From NCBI GenBank assembly GCA_020746875.1, contig JAGTJL010000001.1, forward strand, positions 2,232,001-2,296,000: DNA of 64,000 nt, read 5' to 3'. Numbering within the stretch: position 1 is the stretch's first letter; every line of letters begins with the position of its first letter. Both the position numbers and the translations under genes were made by a program. This document shows, piece by piece, positions 10,311-21,761 of this stretch. Origin of the DNA: Rhexocercosporidium sp. MPI-PUGE-AT-0058 (Eukaryota > Ascomycota > Leotiomycetes > Helotiales). The notes below the pieces were generated by a model. The model saw nothing but the letters and a program-made list of their open reading frames with translations, did not search any database and had not been told where the DNA came from.

Positions 10311-12097
10311 ATGATGAGGTTAATTAACACTTCTACTTTACTTCTTCACGAATTTTCTGGTCGGAATGTACCTCTGTATGCAATTTTATCTCATCGGTGG
10401 GAGAACTCAGAAGTGACTTTTGAGGATTTGAAGGGTGGAAAAGGCCCAGATCGAGCAGGGTGGAGGAAAATCACCGGGTGCTGCTCCCAAGCGGCCCGAG
10501 ATGGCTGGGAATACGTGGTCAGTGTATAGAACTTGTTCAGAGATCATAAACTTCTTGGATTTGGTGAGATGATTCAAATGGCACATATCCTGACGAAATA
10601 CAGTGGATCGACAGCTGTTGCATCGACAAAAGCAGCAGCTCCGAGCTCTCTGAGGCCATAAATTCTATGTTTTCCTGGTACCGGTCTGCTCAAATATGCT
10701 ATGTCTACCTTTCAGACGTCCCATCAGCCGACGACGACCATTTTGCGCCGGACTCTCATTTCAGGAACAGCAAGTGGTTCCAACGAGGATGGACATTGCA
10801 AGAACTTGTTGCACCCCGACGGTTGGAATTCTACTCCCAGGACTGGGTGGAATTTGGCACGAAGTCAAGTCTGGGAGAATTAATCAGTGTGATCACGGGA
10901 ATCACTGACTTATTTCACTACCAAGATGCTTGCATTGCGCAGAAGATGTCATGGGCTGCGCGCCGAGAGACGACGAGGGAAGAAGACCAAGCGTATTGCT
11001 TGATGGGATTGTTTGATGTGAATATGGGAATTTTGTATGGTGAAGGGGGAAGAAAGGCTTTTAATCGACTTCAGCAGGAGATCATTAAGAAGACTGATGA
11101 CGAGTCTTTATTCGCGTGGAACCATCATCATGGATGTGGTGGTGGATTGTTGGCTGATTCGCCAGCTTTTTTCTCCGAATCTGGCGATGTCAGAAGAGCC
11201 TCATTCGATGCTACAAGACCGTGTCATTCCATGACCAACAAGGGGCTGAGACTAGAGCTGATACTCTTGCCACAGCAGAATCCTGAAGAAGAGACCCTTT
11301 TTCTAGCTCCTTTGAACTGCACACGAGAAGGGAGCAGAAGAAATTTCGTTGCCCTCCAAATCACCAAGTCTACCTCAGGACATTATCGGGAGGGTGTTTT
11401 TCAGACAGCAGAATGGGAAGGCAAAAGACTGAACTCAATCACAACCTACCGGGGGAAAAAACCATTGTTTGGACAACGAACAGTCATCTTCGTCAGATCA
11501 TACCTAGCAGAATCTCTCGAGCTGGTCTTCGTCGAGGATGGACCGACCAAGATTGTTGTTCCAACACTTTCACTACTTGAGTGTGGCTTCTTGCCATCGC
11601 AAAGGTCTAATCTAACCGAGGACTGCTGTTGGAAACAAAACGATGCCGATTCACCACTTGTGCGAAAAGTCGTTCAGAGTGGGGAAGTTGCCGAGCTATT
11701 TTTCACTAACGAAGACTTCGGGATTTTTGCCCTGGTCTTAGGTATGCATGGAAGTCAAATTTGGCTGGATATTATGAAGCCTATCAATCAGGCTCGGAAT
11801 TTGGCAATGGCCGAGTTTCCCGAAGTTTGCCATATGATGACTGGATCAAGAGTTGATCGTATCTCAAGATGGTTGTTGAATGGACTATCGGTCTCTGCTG
11901 CGGTCAAAATTGCTGTTGAGGGAGGCATGCAAGTCTATAAAGTTGATGTAACGGTTAGTTCTGGGGGTGAGCTGAGGTGGCCAGAGAGGAGAGTTATGGA
12001 GAGCGAGTTGAGACCAAGATGGAAGAGAGCAAAAGAAGCCCTTGATCTGACTTCGGATGGGAGAGGGAGGCAAACTCGGCCTAGGCAAATCGGTTGA
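10311..12097 (+). CDS. HET-domain protein (heterokaryon incompatibility type), 566 aa
   Basis: Exons 10311-10517 and 10604-12097 join at a phase-0, 86-bp intron (gtcagt...atacag) into 566 codons. The HET domain fills about residues 20-175: PLYAILSHRWENSEVTFEDL, then across the splice WIDSCCIDKSSSSELSEAINSMF, CYVYLSDV, and FQRGWTLQELVAPRRLEFYS. It is followed by the usual EEDQAYCLMGLFDVNMGILYGEG segment. The C-terminal ~300 residues have no recognisable repeats or NACHT. HET proteins trigger or modulate programmed cell death on fusion of unlike hyphae; the partner here is unknown. Two adjacent ATGs (10311, 10314) are both possible starts. Confidence 0.88.
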
Positions 12098-12114
12098 AGC
12101 ATATTGATTTGGCG

Positions 12115-12185
12115 GTCCGTCCCGAGATCAGATTTGAACCCGGGGTCGAGAAGCGTAATATTGACAGTACAAGAGACCACAGCAT
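12115..12185 (-). repeat. tRNA-derived (SINE-like) fragment
   Basis: On the minus strand this contains a good Pol III B-box (GGTTCAAATC at 12131-12140) with a CCCGG lead, and an A-box-like TGGTCTCTTGTAC about 40 bases upstream. The acceptor and T-stem do not pair into a working cloverleaf, so it is not called a tRNA. Bases 12122-12147 closely match 61938-61962 (two substitutions and one indel), which argues for a dispersed tRNA-derived element. Confidence 0.4.
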
Positions 12186-13532
12186 CATAGAAAATAAATT
12201 CTAAACAAGAGTTCTACCCACTGCTGGAAGTTTGTCGAGTGTTAAACCCTGGAGAGTCGGCTTTTGGGGCGAACCTGCGTCCCACAGTGGATGCTGTCCT
12301 GTCCCCCGTTCGTCAGCTTGCACGGCTCAAGACGACGTCAGATTGGCGCAACCCGTAGCCAAGATCTCTGGTAAGGCGGAAAACAAGGATTTCCCCCAGC
12401 ATTACGTTTTCAAGGCAAAGCTGCTGTGACGAGCAAGCCACAAAGGAGTAGTAGTCAGCATTAAAATGAAGCACTTATTTCGAATTTCGTCTTCTGGATA
12501 GATCCACCATAATCACATATCTCACCCTAAAAATATTCCAATAAATGCCTTCCAATAGCAGAACTCTGAGCCGAATATCTTTCTCGCCGGCTTCGGAAGT
12601 TTCCATGTCATTTTCAAACTGGGAGGTATATGATCAAGGTTCAATCCCTTCTTACACATACCTGAAGCTGACTCTTCCAGGAGAATCCTCTCACAGTCTA
12701 GTTTCCCTTGCTTAATTATTTACCTTCACCAACCCGAAGCCGATTTTTCTTGGCCTACCATGACAAATATCTAGTAACTTTGGCCACTATTACAAAACCG
12801 ATCTTTCCACCACGGTATAGTAATATCCGATCCGTATTACTCCTTTTACAAAGACTTGATTGTTGTCGCCCAGCCCTGTCCGCTTACAGATCCAGAAGTG
12901 AGAAACCAATCGACGGAAAGCTGTTGGTCGGAGCGCTTCTGCTTGTGGAAAAGGTTGAAATGTGGCTGCTTAATCACACGTGAGATTTTTGACGTGGAGG
13001 GGATCGTGTGGACAGAGATTCCAAGCGAGGATGCCCAGAGACCCTTTGAGGGTGATCGACTTTCGGGGGGGCTCAGCCGCTCGCGGTGATCCTTCACCGA
13101 ATGTGTCGCTTCGCCTCGCTAGTGCTTTCATCTACCAACAAAATTACATCAGATGGACTGCGAGTGCAAGCCCCAGGTTCCACCATCTGCTGACCGGCCA
13201 ACTAGCATCCTGAAGTCAAAATAAAATTGGGTTTCCTCTGGACGATTCGGGCTGCAGGGCTGAGGTGAAGACATGCAACTCTTGGCTTCCTCGCGATGCG
13301 TCTCTGCTCATTATGCATGGGCAAAGGCGCCAGATTACGCAAAAACATCACAAGCTTAAAATTAGATCAAGGTTCAGACAAATGTCATCCTCTCTATTGG
13401 TCTTTTCCTACCAGACCCAGGCTGGTGGGTCGCAGAAGTACTCTTCACAAAAGGACTGGTATTTCCCACTCAATTTTTCTCATTCTCCCTCACCCCTTAT
13501 CGATTCATGTGCATGTTTTTCTTCGTTTCAAC
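12186..13532. other. Intergenic before the laccase
   Basis: Many short frames and no family match. The region holds the laccase promoter at its right end; a pyrimidine-rich leader lies just before 13533. Confidence 0.45.
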
Positions 13533-15925
13533 ATGAAGCACTCTTTTCTTTCACTTGGCCTATTGGTCACTTGCTTAGCTTCTTCTGTCTTGGCTACCTA
13601 CAAGAATTCCGAAGGTGTGGATTGCGAAAGAACGGTCGTTTTTCCCATCACCTTGACGTGGGAGAGAGGTTCCCCAGATGGATTCGAGAGAGACATGATC
13701 TTCATGAATGGACACTATCCAGGACCAACTTTGGACATCGAGGAAGGAGATAATGTAGAAGTATGTTGCTAAAATAAGTTGTTGAGGACTAGCTGACAAG
13801 AGTAGTTTGTCGTGTATAACAAACTCCCCTACAATACCACGATTCATTTCCATGGCATCGAGTACGTACACTGCTTTGGAAATTTTTAGCTTCCGACTAA
13901 TAGTTTGCAGACAATTGAACACCCCTTGGTCTGGTACGATGATCGTCGCTTCAATCTTCAAGGTGGCCACTGACTTATCGGATAGATGGTGTTCCTGGAC
14001 TAACCCAAACCGGCATCCCGCCCGGAGAATCTTTTGTGTACAAGTGGACAGCTACACAGTACGGCACATATTGGTACCACGGTCACTACAGAGGACAACT
14101 AGAAGATGGGCTGTATGGGCCAATCAATATCAAGTATGTCTGGATTGGTCTCTAGATTCCCGCTTAGGTTTGGACACGAAACTGATCTGCCTAGACCGAA
14201 GCAAGGAACACCTCACCCCCTAGGCAAAATATCTAACTCCAGCGAAGCTCTTCACCAGCTCGAGGAAGCATTAGATGAAGCTCAGCCTGTGCTCCTTTCG
14301 GATTGGAGCCATTTCACAAGCGAGCGCTTGACACAAGTCGCCGAGGACGCGAACATCGACCAACTGTGAGTACACACAATCTGATCCTCAAAGGTGCGAG
14401 GAATAACAGTCCCTCTAAAGATGCGGGGACTCCATCTTAATCAACGGAAAAGGTTCCGTCAATTGTCCTGGCGTTCCTTTCTTGATGTCCCTTGTCCCGC
14501 CACCTTTACTTCCCATTCTGGCAGGAGAGAACCTGACCGACAAGGGCTGCCTTGCACTCTCCAATACATTAGCACAGACTACCCAACCCAAGAACCTCGA
14601 GTTGGTGCCGCCTGGGATGTATGAAGGATGCAATGCGACCACATCGGAGCTGGCTGTGATTGAAGCCAATCCTCACAAGGGCTGGATCGGCCTGAGTTTC
14701 ATCAGCACTGCCAGCATTCAAGAACTCGTTGGTATGATTCGCCAGGGAATCCACTGGGACTACTTTGCTCATTGCGCTTCTAGTATCGATCGATGACCAT
14801 CCAATGTGGCTCTATGGCATTGATGGTCGCTATGTAGAGCCACAACTGGTCGATGTATGTGGAGATTCCTAACACCACAAAAATATACTAACCGCAATGC
14901 CAGGCAATGACATTGTCACACGGCAGTCGACATTCAGTAATGGTGCAACTCAACAAGCCAGCTAGAGACTATACAATCCGGCTTGCAGGAGCGGGTTTGA
15001 ACCAGAAGGTCTTCACATCCGGAACTCTCTCATATAAAGGCGGTGATCATTCGAATAATCCAAATGCATCTATCAACTACGCCGGAGCCAACACCACTGC
15101 TGTTGTTAGGTACCTTAATGACCATGCTGTCGTTCCATTCCCGCCCGTTCACCCCGCTCCTACTGTGGATCAAACGATCAAGCTGCTCTTGAACCGTACC
15201 GGAGCCGTTTGGCAATGGTCACTGAATGAGAACAACATCTTCAACGTGGCGTATGAGGATATAAATCCATTGCTTTACAATCCCATTGGGCTACAAGACA
15301 CTGGGTTGACCATCACAACGAAAAACAATACCTGGGTTGACTTGATTTTCGTTGTTACAATCACTGGTGGACTACAACCCCCGCATCCAATCCACAAGCA
15401 TTCCAACAAGGCACATATCATTGTGAGTATTTCATTCAGTGATTCCGATGTCAAACTTGAGGTCCGGCTCTAACGGCTTGTTTCTATAGGGTCTTGGCAC
15501 AGGTGAGTTCAACTACACTGATGTAGCTGAAGCGATGCAATACATCCCCGAGAGTTTCAATCTCGACAACCCACCGTACAGAGATGGATTCTATACGCTT
15601 CCCCTGCAGACAGCCTCGACTTGGATGGCTGTACGATACAAGGTTGAGAATCCAGGTGTAAGTGATCCTCATCCTGCTCTGCTAGGCGCAAAATCAGAAG
15701 CTAACTGTGATTCGCAGCCATTCTTGTTACATTGCCACATCAACCCGCATTTGACCGGTGGAATGAGGTGAATAACTCTCAATAAATACCTACTCTTGAA
15801 ATAAAGCTGACGTGATATTCTTCAGTGTTGCCATCCTTGACGGCTATGACGCTTGGCCAGTTGTCCCGATGGAGTACCAACCAGGTGAAAATGGTGGAGA
15901 CATATCACAAAAGCAAGCCCCTTAA
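13533..15925 (+). CDS. Secreted laccase-like multicopper oxidase, Abr2-like, 614 aa
   Basis: Eleven exons join in phase to 614 codons: 13533-13760, 13806-13861, 13911-13933, 13986-14133, 14195-14365, 14421-14731, 14784-14854, 14904-15422, 15490-15657, 15718-15767, 15826-15925. A signal peptide (hydrophobic residues 5-21) precedes three cupredoxin domains. Copper motifs are all present: HFHG at 90-93, WYHGHY at 132-137, HPIHKH at 497-502 and HCHINPHLTGGM at 570-581, with Met as the residue facing the type 1 copper. The HCHINPHLTGGM form is what I associate with ascomycete conidial-pigment oxidases (Abr2/brown2 group). Likely role: oxidation of phenols or DHN-melanin precursors at the cell surface. 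One exon is only 23 bp. No polyketide synthase lies nearby, so a pigment role is inference. Converges with the MFS gene. Confidence 0.9.
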
Positions 15926-16380
15926 GCTTCAGTATGGGGTGCATTCGCACAAGTACATTACTTTAATTCTGTAGTGTTAATGTAATTGATTGACGCAAGG
16001 ATTGACCTAGTTAGCACCTATGATAATGCTTAGTTATTATGAACTGCCAGATTTTGACCTCAGGAAGAAGGAAGATCTACATTCAAATTATTCCTGGTTA
16101 CTACATTATCAACTTATATCAAAATATATTCTTTTCGTCCCCAATTACCTGAATTGTAGATGAACGCCAAATTCAGATCTCCCCAAGATAAAATCCAGAA
16201 CTTACCCAGCCATCCCAACTTTCTGGGAACGGGAAGGAGTTTCGGGAATTTTCTTTTCTACGGTTCAAAAGAAATTTTAGCAGCCATTTACTTCTCCTAA
16301 TATATTGTCACTCTGAATCCTCCTTGAGACTTTCTGATACAGTTGTTGATTTGCAGCGTCTCAAACAGGCGGCCGCTTCA
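15926..16380. other. Convergent intergenic region
   Basis: AT-rich 3' flanks of the laccase and MFS genes; no gene seen. Confidence 0.5.
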
Positions 16381-18071
16381 TCACACAGTGTAACGAAACC
16401 AGGGAGCGTCATCTGCATAGTCCATTTGCTCAAGCTTCTCAGCATCTGTGTAAATTGATCCAACTTCCCTTTCAAGCTTCTCACGGCGGGAGTTTTCGAA
16501 GCGAAGATAGCAAGTCATAAAGAGAGTGAGGAAGAAAGCCATCCCAATGATACCGATCAGAAGTGAGTGGCCCTTGATGAATCTAAATTGAATGTCAAGA
16601 TGGTACCAAGACAATTTATTGAGAACAGCTTACCTTGGACCATCGCGAGAAATGTAAACGTAGGAGGCAATAATGCCCCCACAATTACCGCCCATCACTT
16701 GCATAGCGATGCCGGTACCCCGCTTCATGTTCCCACCAATGTTGTTGCCATTCCATGCAAGACCGAGGGGTATCTGAGGGTAGATGCCTGAAATGGGGGT
16801 TAGATAGTCAGCCTGTTCGATTTATGGACTCGACATACCAATCGCAGCAAGTACAGTCCCAGCATATTGAATCCTGGGCCTATCCGTACCGGCCAACATT
16901 GCGAATCCAGCAATAGCCACAACTTGGAAGCCCAACATGAACACCCCACGCTGCTTCACACGGTCGGCAAACCAGCTTGCTACAATAGTGAATACGCAAG
17001 CGCAAACATACGGAGGTACACTCATAAGCTGAGCCTCGTTCGCAGTGTAACCCATCAGTTTGATGATAGTTGGCAGAAATAAGGAGAACGAGTAGATCGG
17101 GCAGAAACCGGCCATGCATATGAGCATGTGGATGTATATCTTCCAGTCTTTGATGGCTTGAAACACGTATTTGTAAGCAAAGTGATTAGCTAGATTGCCG
17201 TGGTCAGCTGCAATGCGTCGCTCCACTTCAACTCGCTCGTCGTTGCTGAGGAATTTTGCACTAACGTCGGTTAGCAACCTGTCTAACAGGGGAAGTTGGA
17301 GAGACTGACGTGGCGGGGTAGTCGTTGATAACCCAGTATGCTGTGAACGACACCAGGATGCTGAGGAGCCCTTCCAAGATGAAGATCCAAGCCCAAGCGG
17401 CGATTCCACCAACTCCGTTCATCTCAGAGATACCACGAGCCAGTATACCTCCAAAAGCTCCAGCGAGGGTAGCTGCAGAAAAGAACAATGCCATGCGAAA
17501 CCCGCACTCATGTCTAGGGTACCACTGGGTGATGTAGTAGTTAACTCCTGGGAAAAGACCTCCTTCGAAGATGCCAAGGAATACTCTCGTGGCCATAAGG
17601 CCAGAGTAATTCTCTACGAACCCTTGGCAGATCATGGCAACAGACCAGAATACCATGATAAATGTGAGCCAGATACTGGGTCGTATTCGTTTCATCATAA
17701 TATTACTTGGGATTTCGGCTGCGATGTAGAATGGAAAGAGGATGGCGAGGCAGTCATTGTACTGTAGGCCGTGGAGATTAAGGTCTTTCTCCAGATGGTC
17801 TAGTCTGGCATTCCCGATGTTGGTACGGTCAAGAAAACAAAGCCTGAAGACAAGTCAGTTGGTCCCAAATGTTGGTCATTCAGTCAGGAGTGACTTACAG
17901 GTAAATCAAGGAGAGGAATGGAATTAGGTGCCAGTCGATTTTCCGCACCAACTTCTTGGTAGCCTTTTCGTCAAAACCCTGTGCTTCAACTACATCGATG
18001 GAGCTTGAAATTGACTTATCGAAAAATTCAGATGGAGAGTTCTCCTTTGCAGTGGGGGTGATTTCGCTCAT
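16381..18071 (-). CDS. MFS permease, anion:cation symporter (Dal5/Tna1) type, 494 aa
   Basis: Five exons on the minus strand (18071-17899, 17843-17310, 17260-16839, 16787-16634, 16582-16381) join in phase to 494 codons, the usual size for the family. The N-terminal tail (about 45 residues) is hydrophilic. The first membrane helix runs into FLDRTNIGNARL, the hallmark of the allantoate/nicotinate-type permeases. Later come GIFEGGLFPGVNYYITQWYP and a long central loop before the second six-helix half. Start: the ATG at 18069-18071; an in-frame GTG further upstream is ignored. Substrate is unknown: carboxylates, vitamins or nitrogen compounds are typical. It lies tail-to-tail with the laccase, with no evidence of co-regulation. 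Confidence 0.9.
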
Positions 18072-19028
18072 GGTAGTAGATCTAACAGAATTAGGAACGG
18101 ACACGAGACTCTGGGACGCTGATTGAAGAGCAGCAACGAAGTTTCCGAACAGGAGACAAGCATTATATCAGCGCCACTGGCTTTCGCCTTTCCCGTGAAG
18201 ACCCCAGCTCAGAGAGCTTATCTATGCCAAGGATGACGTGCGTCCCAGGCTTGTATGTCTAGACCTATTGCACCACGTCGGGTAAATACCAGAGTAACCT
18301 TCGATGCCCTTGTACATTTGTCATGGATGCTTCAGTGGATCTCACTGTGATTGTAGATGCACCTTTGCTAGAATAGAGTTCAAATTACCGTTATGGAGTC
18401 TCTGGATTGGATGATTGTTGCGAAAGAATGCGAGTTGTTTTCGGGCAAGGAGTCAGCCCCGATGCAGCGTTCCGTTTTCGTCCTGGTGTAGATTCATTTC
18501 AGAATGGTAGTTCATGATATTGGAGCAGCTGACAAAATCCTTTGAATAGAACTGTGGCAGTATCAGGTCAGCATGCGGCTCGCCTCATCATTGCAGCAGT
18601 CTCAAATCCATTCATCCACTTGAAGCTGTGCACTTGTCCACATGTGCTACAGTAAGAGTTTACGATAAGGCTTGGTCCATATATTTTGAACTTTCTCGCA
18701 CCTTGTGAGTGATCTGTGTCTTCCGAGCCGAGTCTTTGAATTGGTTCTGGTATGCGGACGCTGACCTCTTCACGACTTGGCGAGTAGTCTAAACGTTTCT
18801 AGATTTTCACATGACCTTCCTTACAGGCAATTACTCTAACTCAGCTACTGAATCCCTGCATGTCGTTTTATGCAAAGTAGCTTCCATGTATGTTGCTCGC
18901 AGGGCCAATCCTATTTAGTTAAAAGAAATGGGTGGATGGCTTTCACACGCAGAGATATGGAGTGATGGCGACAGGTATTCGAAAGATTGACAGCATTCAC
19001 AAGATGAATGTCGATCACCACTCGTTTG
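18072..19028. other. Intergenic, no gene recognised
   Basis: Contains the MFS promoter region and the HET 3' flank. No coding frame above noise. Confidence 0.5.
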
Positions 19029-21761
19029 TCATATGATAACGACAGTCTTGACATCCGAAGGAAGAAACCACTCCGGGTTTGACCTCTCCGTACTTCGTAG
19101 ATGGAAAATACCAATCCTCGAAAATACATGCTTTTGGCCGTCGGTCTCAACCACCATCAAGCCATAGGCATTTGTGATTTGGAGACACAATAGATCGGTA
19201 CCCTGATCCAGCCAAGTCGTATCAAAAACAGCATGTGTGATGTCTCCCTCCTCCCAACCATCTAACTTCAGTAATGGCTGTTCAGGCCAAGCAGCTGACT
19301 TCTCCCCAACAACAGCATGCTTGAGAGGAGCGCGGATCTTCAAATACCCCGAACTCACTTGCCCGTAAATATCAGGTCCCACCAACGTTGTACTGACCTC
19401 CAAAATCGTCGCAATGGGAGGATTAGGAAGTCTTTCTCTGCACAAGAAACAAGAGATAGGACTGTCCATCGAAGCCCAAGACCATGAAGGTGCTCGGTAG
19501 ATAGGAGGTAAGCGAGATTCATGCGGCGCATTAGGAAGGGTCTCTTCCTCGAAAGGAGACCACAACAAAGCTCTTGGCATATCATGCCTCCACAATCCAC
19601 CGAAATACTCGTCTTGAATACACGTCCCTACTACACTAGCGATACCTGAAATAGCGACAAGTTTGTCGTTTGAGAAAGTAAGATCACGACGTGTGTAGTC
19701 GTATAGAATGTCATACCAGGTGATGATCATTCGCCGTAAAGTGGCTCCATCGCCTGGAGTAAGAGCAGCTGCTCCAGCTTGAAATTGCTCTAGAAACGTG
19801 TTCCGATCTTCTCGTGCTAGAATGTGAGGCGTATCTCGGCTTTCGACTAAGTCATGTCGAACACAGGTGTACGACATTTGCAGTGTATCGAACGTTAAGA
19901 GTCGATGACTGAGAAGTGATTCCTGAATGCACCAAGCTCGAGTCCGAAGACAATTTATCTCTTTACCATCTAAATTTGCGTCGAATGGCACGTCAAAATA
20001 AACCATTCCATGACTTTCTGCGGAAGTAATTTGGACAGGTAAGTGGCATGGCCTTGATGTTGGTAACCATGATCGATCCACAAATATTCCTCCGGTGCTG
20101 TTCTCTGTTGCGGCCGCCGCAATTGTAATGCATGAATTTCGGTAGATGTTTGGCATACTTGCTGCTTCTTTCAGCCAATCCTCCGGAGAGTCTTGAATAA
20201 TGCACAGCGAGTCGACCCAGAGATACTGGAGACCGAGATGTCTGGTGAGGAAGATGGCATCACGGAATGTTTGTGGAAGCTTTGAAACGTCCATTCCGGC
20301 TTCTAGTTCTTCGACATTGCTCTTGATTGATTTTAAGATATCGGCTTGGCCCCAGCGATGGCTCAAGGTTGCCCATTTTCCTCGTTGGGAGCCAGGTGTC
20401 AAGAGTCGGGGCAAAAAGTCGGGCGTACAGCTGTCACCAACATCGATGACCCTCGAAGGTAGTACTGGGTCCATGTCTGAGTTCTCCGGTGACCATGAAC
20501 ATTCTGGATGGTTGTGGACGCAATCTGAGAACCAGGATTTCATCAAATCGATTGTTTCTGAACATTTGGCATTATCAGAGATGGGTCTTCCAAGGGTTTT
20601 GTCAGAGGTTGAATCGTCTACAGCTTTGGTTAGCGAAAGTAGAATTGGGTTGTATTGTTGCCGACCTTTGGTAGTAAAAATACGAGCCCGATATGTCTCT
20701 TTTCCATAAACAACCTGGAGCTCAACAGGTTGCCCTTTGTACCCGCGAACTTCCTCCAGCTTGTATTCCATCGCATTAAGCCGATATCTTTCTTTCATGC
20801 TTCTTGCTGCTACTAGCAGTTCGAGCATATAGTATGAATCTTGGGATTCCGTAATAGCAGCAGCATAGGTAGGCCGTGGTGGATCATCCGTTGCAATTCG
20901 TGGCTTGTCACGAGGTTCTTGGCTTGTACTACTTTCAGGGCGTAGCCTTGGGTTTGCCGTTTCGTTTTCTTCGTCTACGTCTGGAATCCATTTACGCTCA
21001 GTTCCCGAGGAAGAACTTGATGAAGACATTTTGACACCGTCAGAGCGAGTTCCTAAGTCCATGTTTCTCGCCCATCTCAGCAGCATAGCGGCTCTTTCAA
21101 TCGATAGCTCGACGCCAGTACGAAACATCACATTTCCAGGTTTGCCATGCTGTTTTTCGTGCCAAGCTCTCGCTGAGTCTAGAATAACAGTCCAAGGCCG
21201 CAGCCTCCAATTGTATTTCTCGGGCCGTTTGATCGTCTTTCCGAATTCAACCTGGTCTCTAGCAAGCAGCCGAACAAGTTCCCTCTCGTTGCGCGATAAT
21301 GCCTGTGCCAGGATCTTGACATCGGAGCCACCAAAATTCAGTAAATGTAGAATCAGAAGACACATCTTGCACGTTGTGCTGCATTCCAATAGTGCTTTCA
21401 TCAATCGGTGATGTAACAGGAAAGACATCGATGCTTTCCCTGGTGTTCTAACAGGGGTGGAGCCTTCTGAGAATGCGCAGATGATATTGACGCACAGCGG
21501 ACAAATGGATGAGTCAATCTCATCGACCAATTCAAAGATTTCAGTGCCTGCATTTTCGACCAATTGTTTTATCAAATCTCGAGCGTCAGTATCTGAATCG
21601 GCATCCGAGTCTACATCTGCTGTTTCAGCTGGCTTGGATGAAGATTCAGACGTGTACTCGGAGTCTTGTCCGTTACCAGATTGAATGGGATCATCAGGCT
21701 GCAGTACCACAGGCACTGTTGGTTCTTTGCCATCGCGACTCGAGTAGAACGAGGGATTCAT
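19029..21761 (-). CDS. Large HET-domain protein, 910 aa, single exon
   Basis: A continuous 911-codon frame runs from the ATG at 21761 to the TGA at 19029-19031. Residues 30-60 are acidic and Ser/Asp-rich. Residues 85-140 carry CPLCVNIICAF and a later CKMCLLIL, Cys pairs that could bind metal. The HET domain lies at about 455-610: WATLSHRWGQADILKS, KLPQTFRDAIFLTRHLGLQYLWVDSLCIIQDSPEDW, NIYRNSCITIAAAATENSTGGIF. An ILWSPF-type C-terminal region typical of this HET subgroup follows. Expected role: incompatibility-type cell-death signalling or its regulation. It is divergent from the NACHT gene, with 1.4 kb between starts. HET-NLR neighbours are common in known incompatibility loci, but a functional link here is inference. 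Confidence 0.9.
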   Translation of the reverse strand: MNPSFYSSRDGKEPTVPVVLQPDDPIQSGNGQDSEYTSESSSKPAETADVDSDADSDTDARDLIKQLVENAGTEIFELVDEIDSSICPLCVNIICAFSEGSTPVRTPGKASMSFLLHHRLMKALLECSTTCKMCLLILHLLNFGGSDVKILAQALSRNERELVRLLARDQVEFGKTIKRPEKYNWRLRPWTVILDSARAWHEKQHGKPGNVMFRTGVELSIERAAMLLRWARNMDLGTRSDGVKMSSSSSSSGTERKWIPDVDEENETANPRLRPESSTSQEPRDKPRIATDDPPRPTYAAAITESQDSYYMLELLVAARSMKERYRLNAMEYKLEEVRGYKGQPVELQVVYGKETYRARIFTTKGRQQYNPILLSLTKAVDDSTSDKTLGRPISDNAKCSETIDLMKSWFSDCVHNHPECSWSPENSDMDPVLPSRVIDVGDSCTPDFLPRLLTPGSQRGKWATLSHRWGQADILKSIKSNVEELEAGMDVSKLPQTFRDAIFLTRHLGLQYLWVDSLCIIQDSPEDWLKEAASMPNIYRNSCITIAAAATENSTGGIFVDRSWLPTSRPCHLPVQITSAESHGMVYFDVPFDANLDGKEINCLRTRAWCIQESLLSHRLLTFDTLQMSYTCVRHDLVESRDTPHILAREDRNTFLEQFQAGAAALTPGDGATLRRMIITWYDILYDYTRRDLTFSNDKLVAISGIASVVGTCIQDEYFGGLWRHDMPRALLWSPFEEETLPNAPHESRLPPIYRAPSWSWASMDSPISCFLCRERLPNPPIATILEVSTTLVGPDIYGQVSSGYLKIRAPLKHAVVGEKSAAWPEQPLLKLDGWEEGDITHAVFDTTWLDQGTDLLCLQITNAYGLMVVETDGQKHVFSRIGIFHLRSTERSNPEWFLPSDVKTVVII

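Noticed and set aside
12115..12185. tRNA gene
   Set aside because: A good B-box is present, but the T-stem and acceptor stem do not pair and no anticodon arm is evident; listed as a tRNA-derived repeat instead.
20905..21411. 168-codon plus-strand frame
   Set aside because: Antisense shadow of the 910-residue HET gene; Ser/Leu-rich without domain features.
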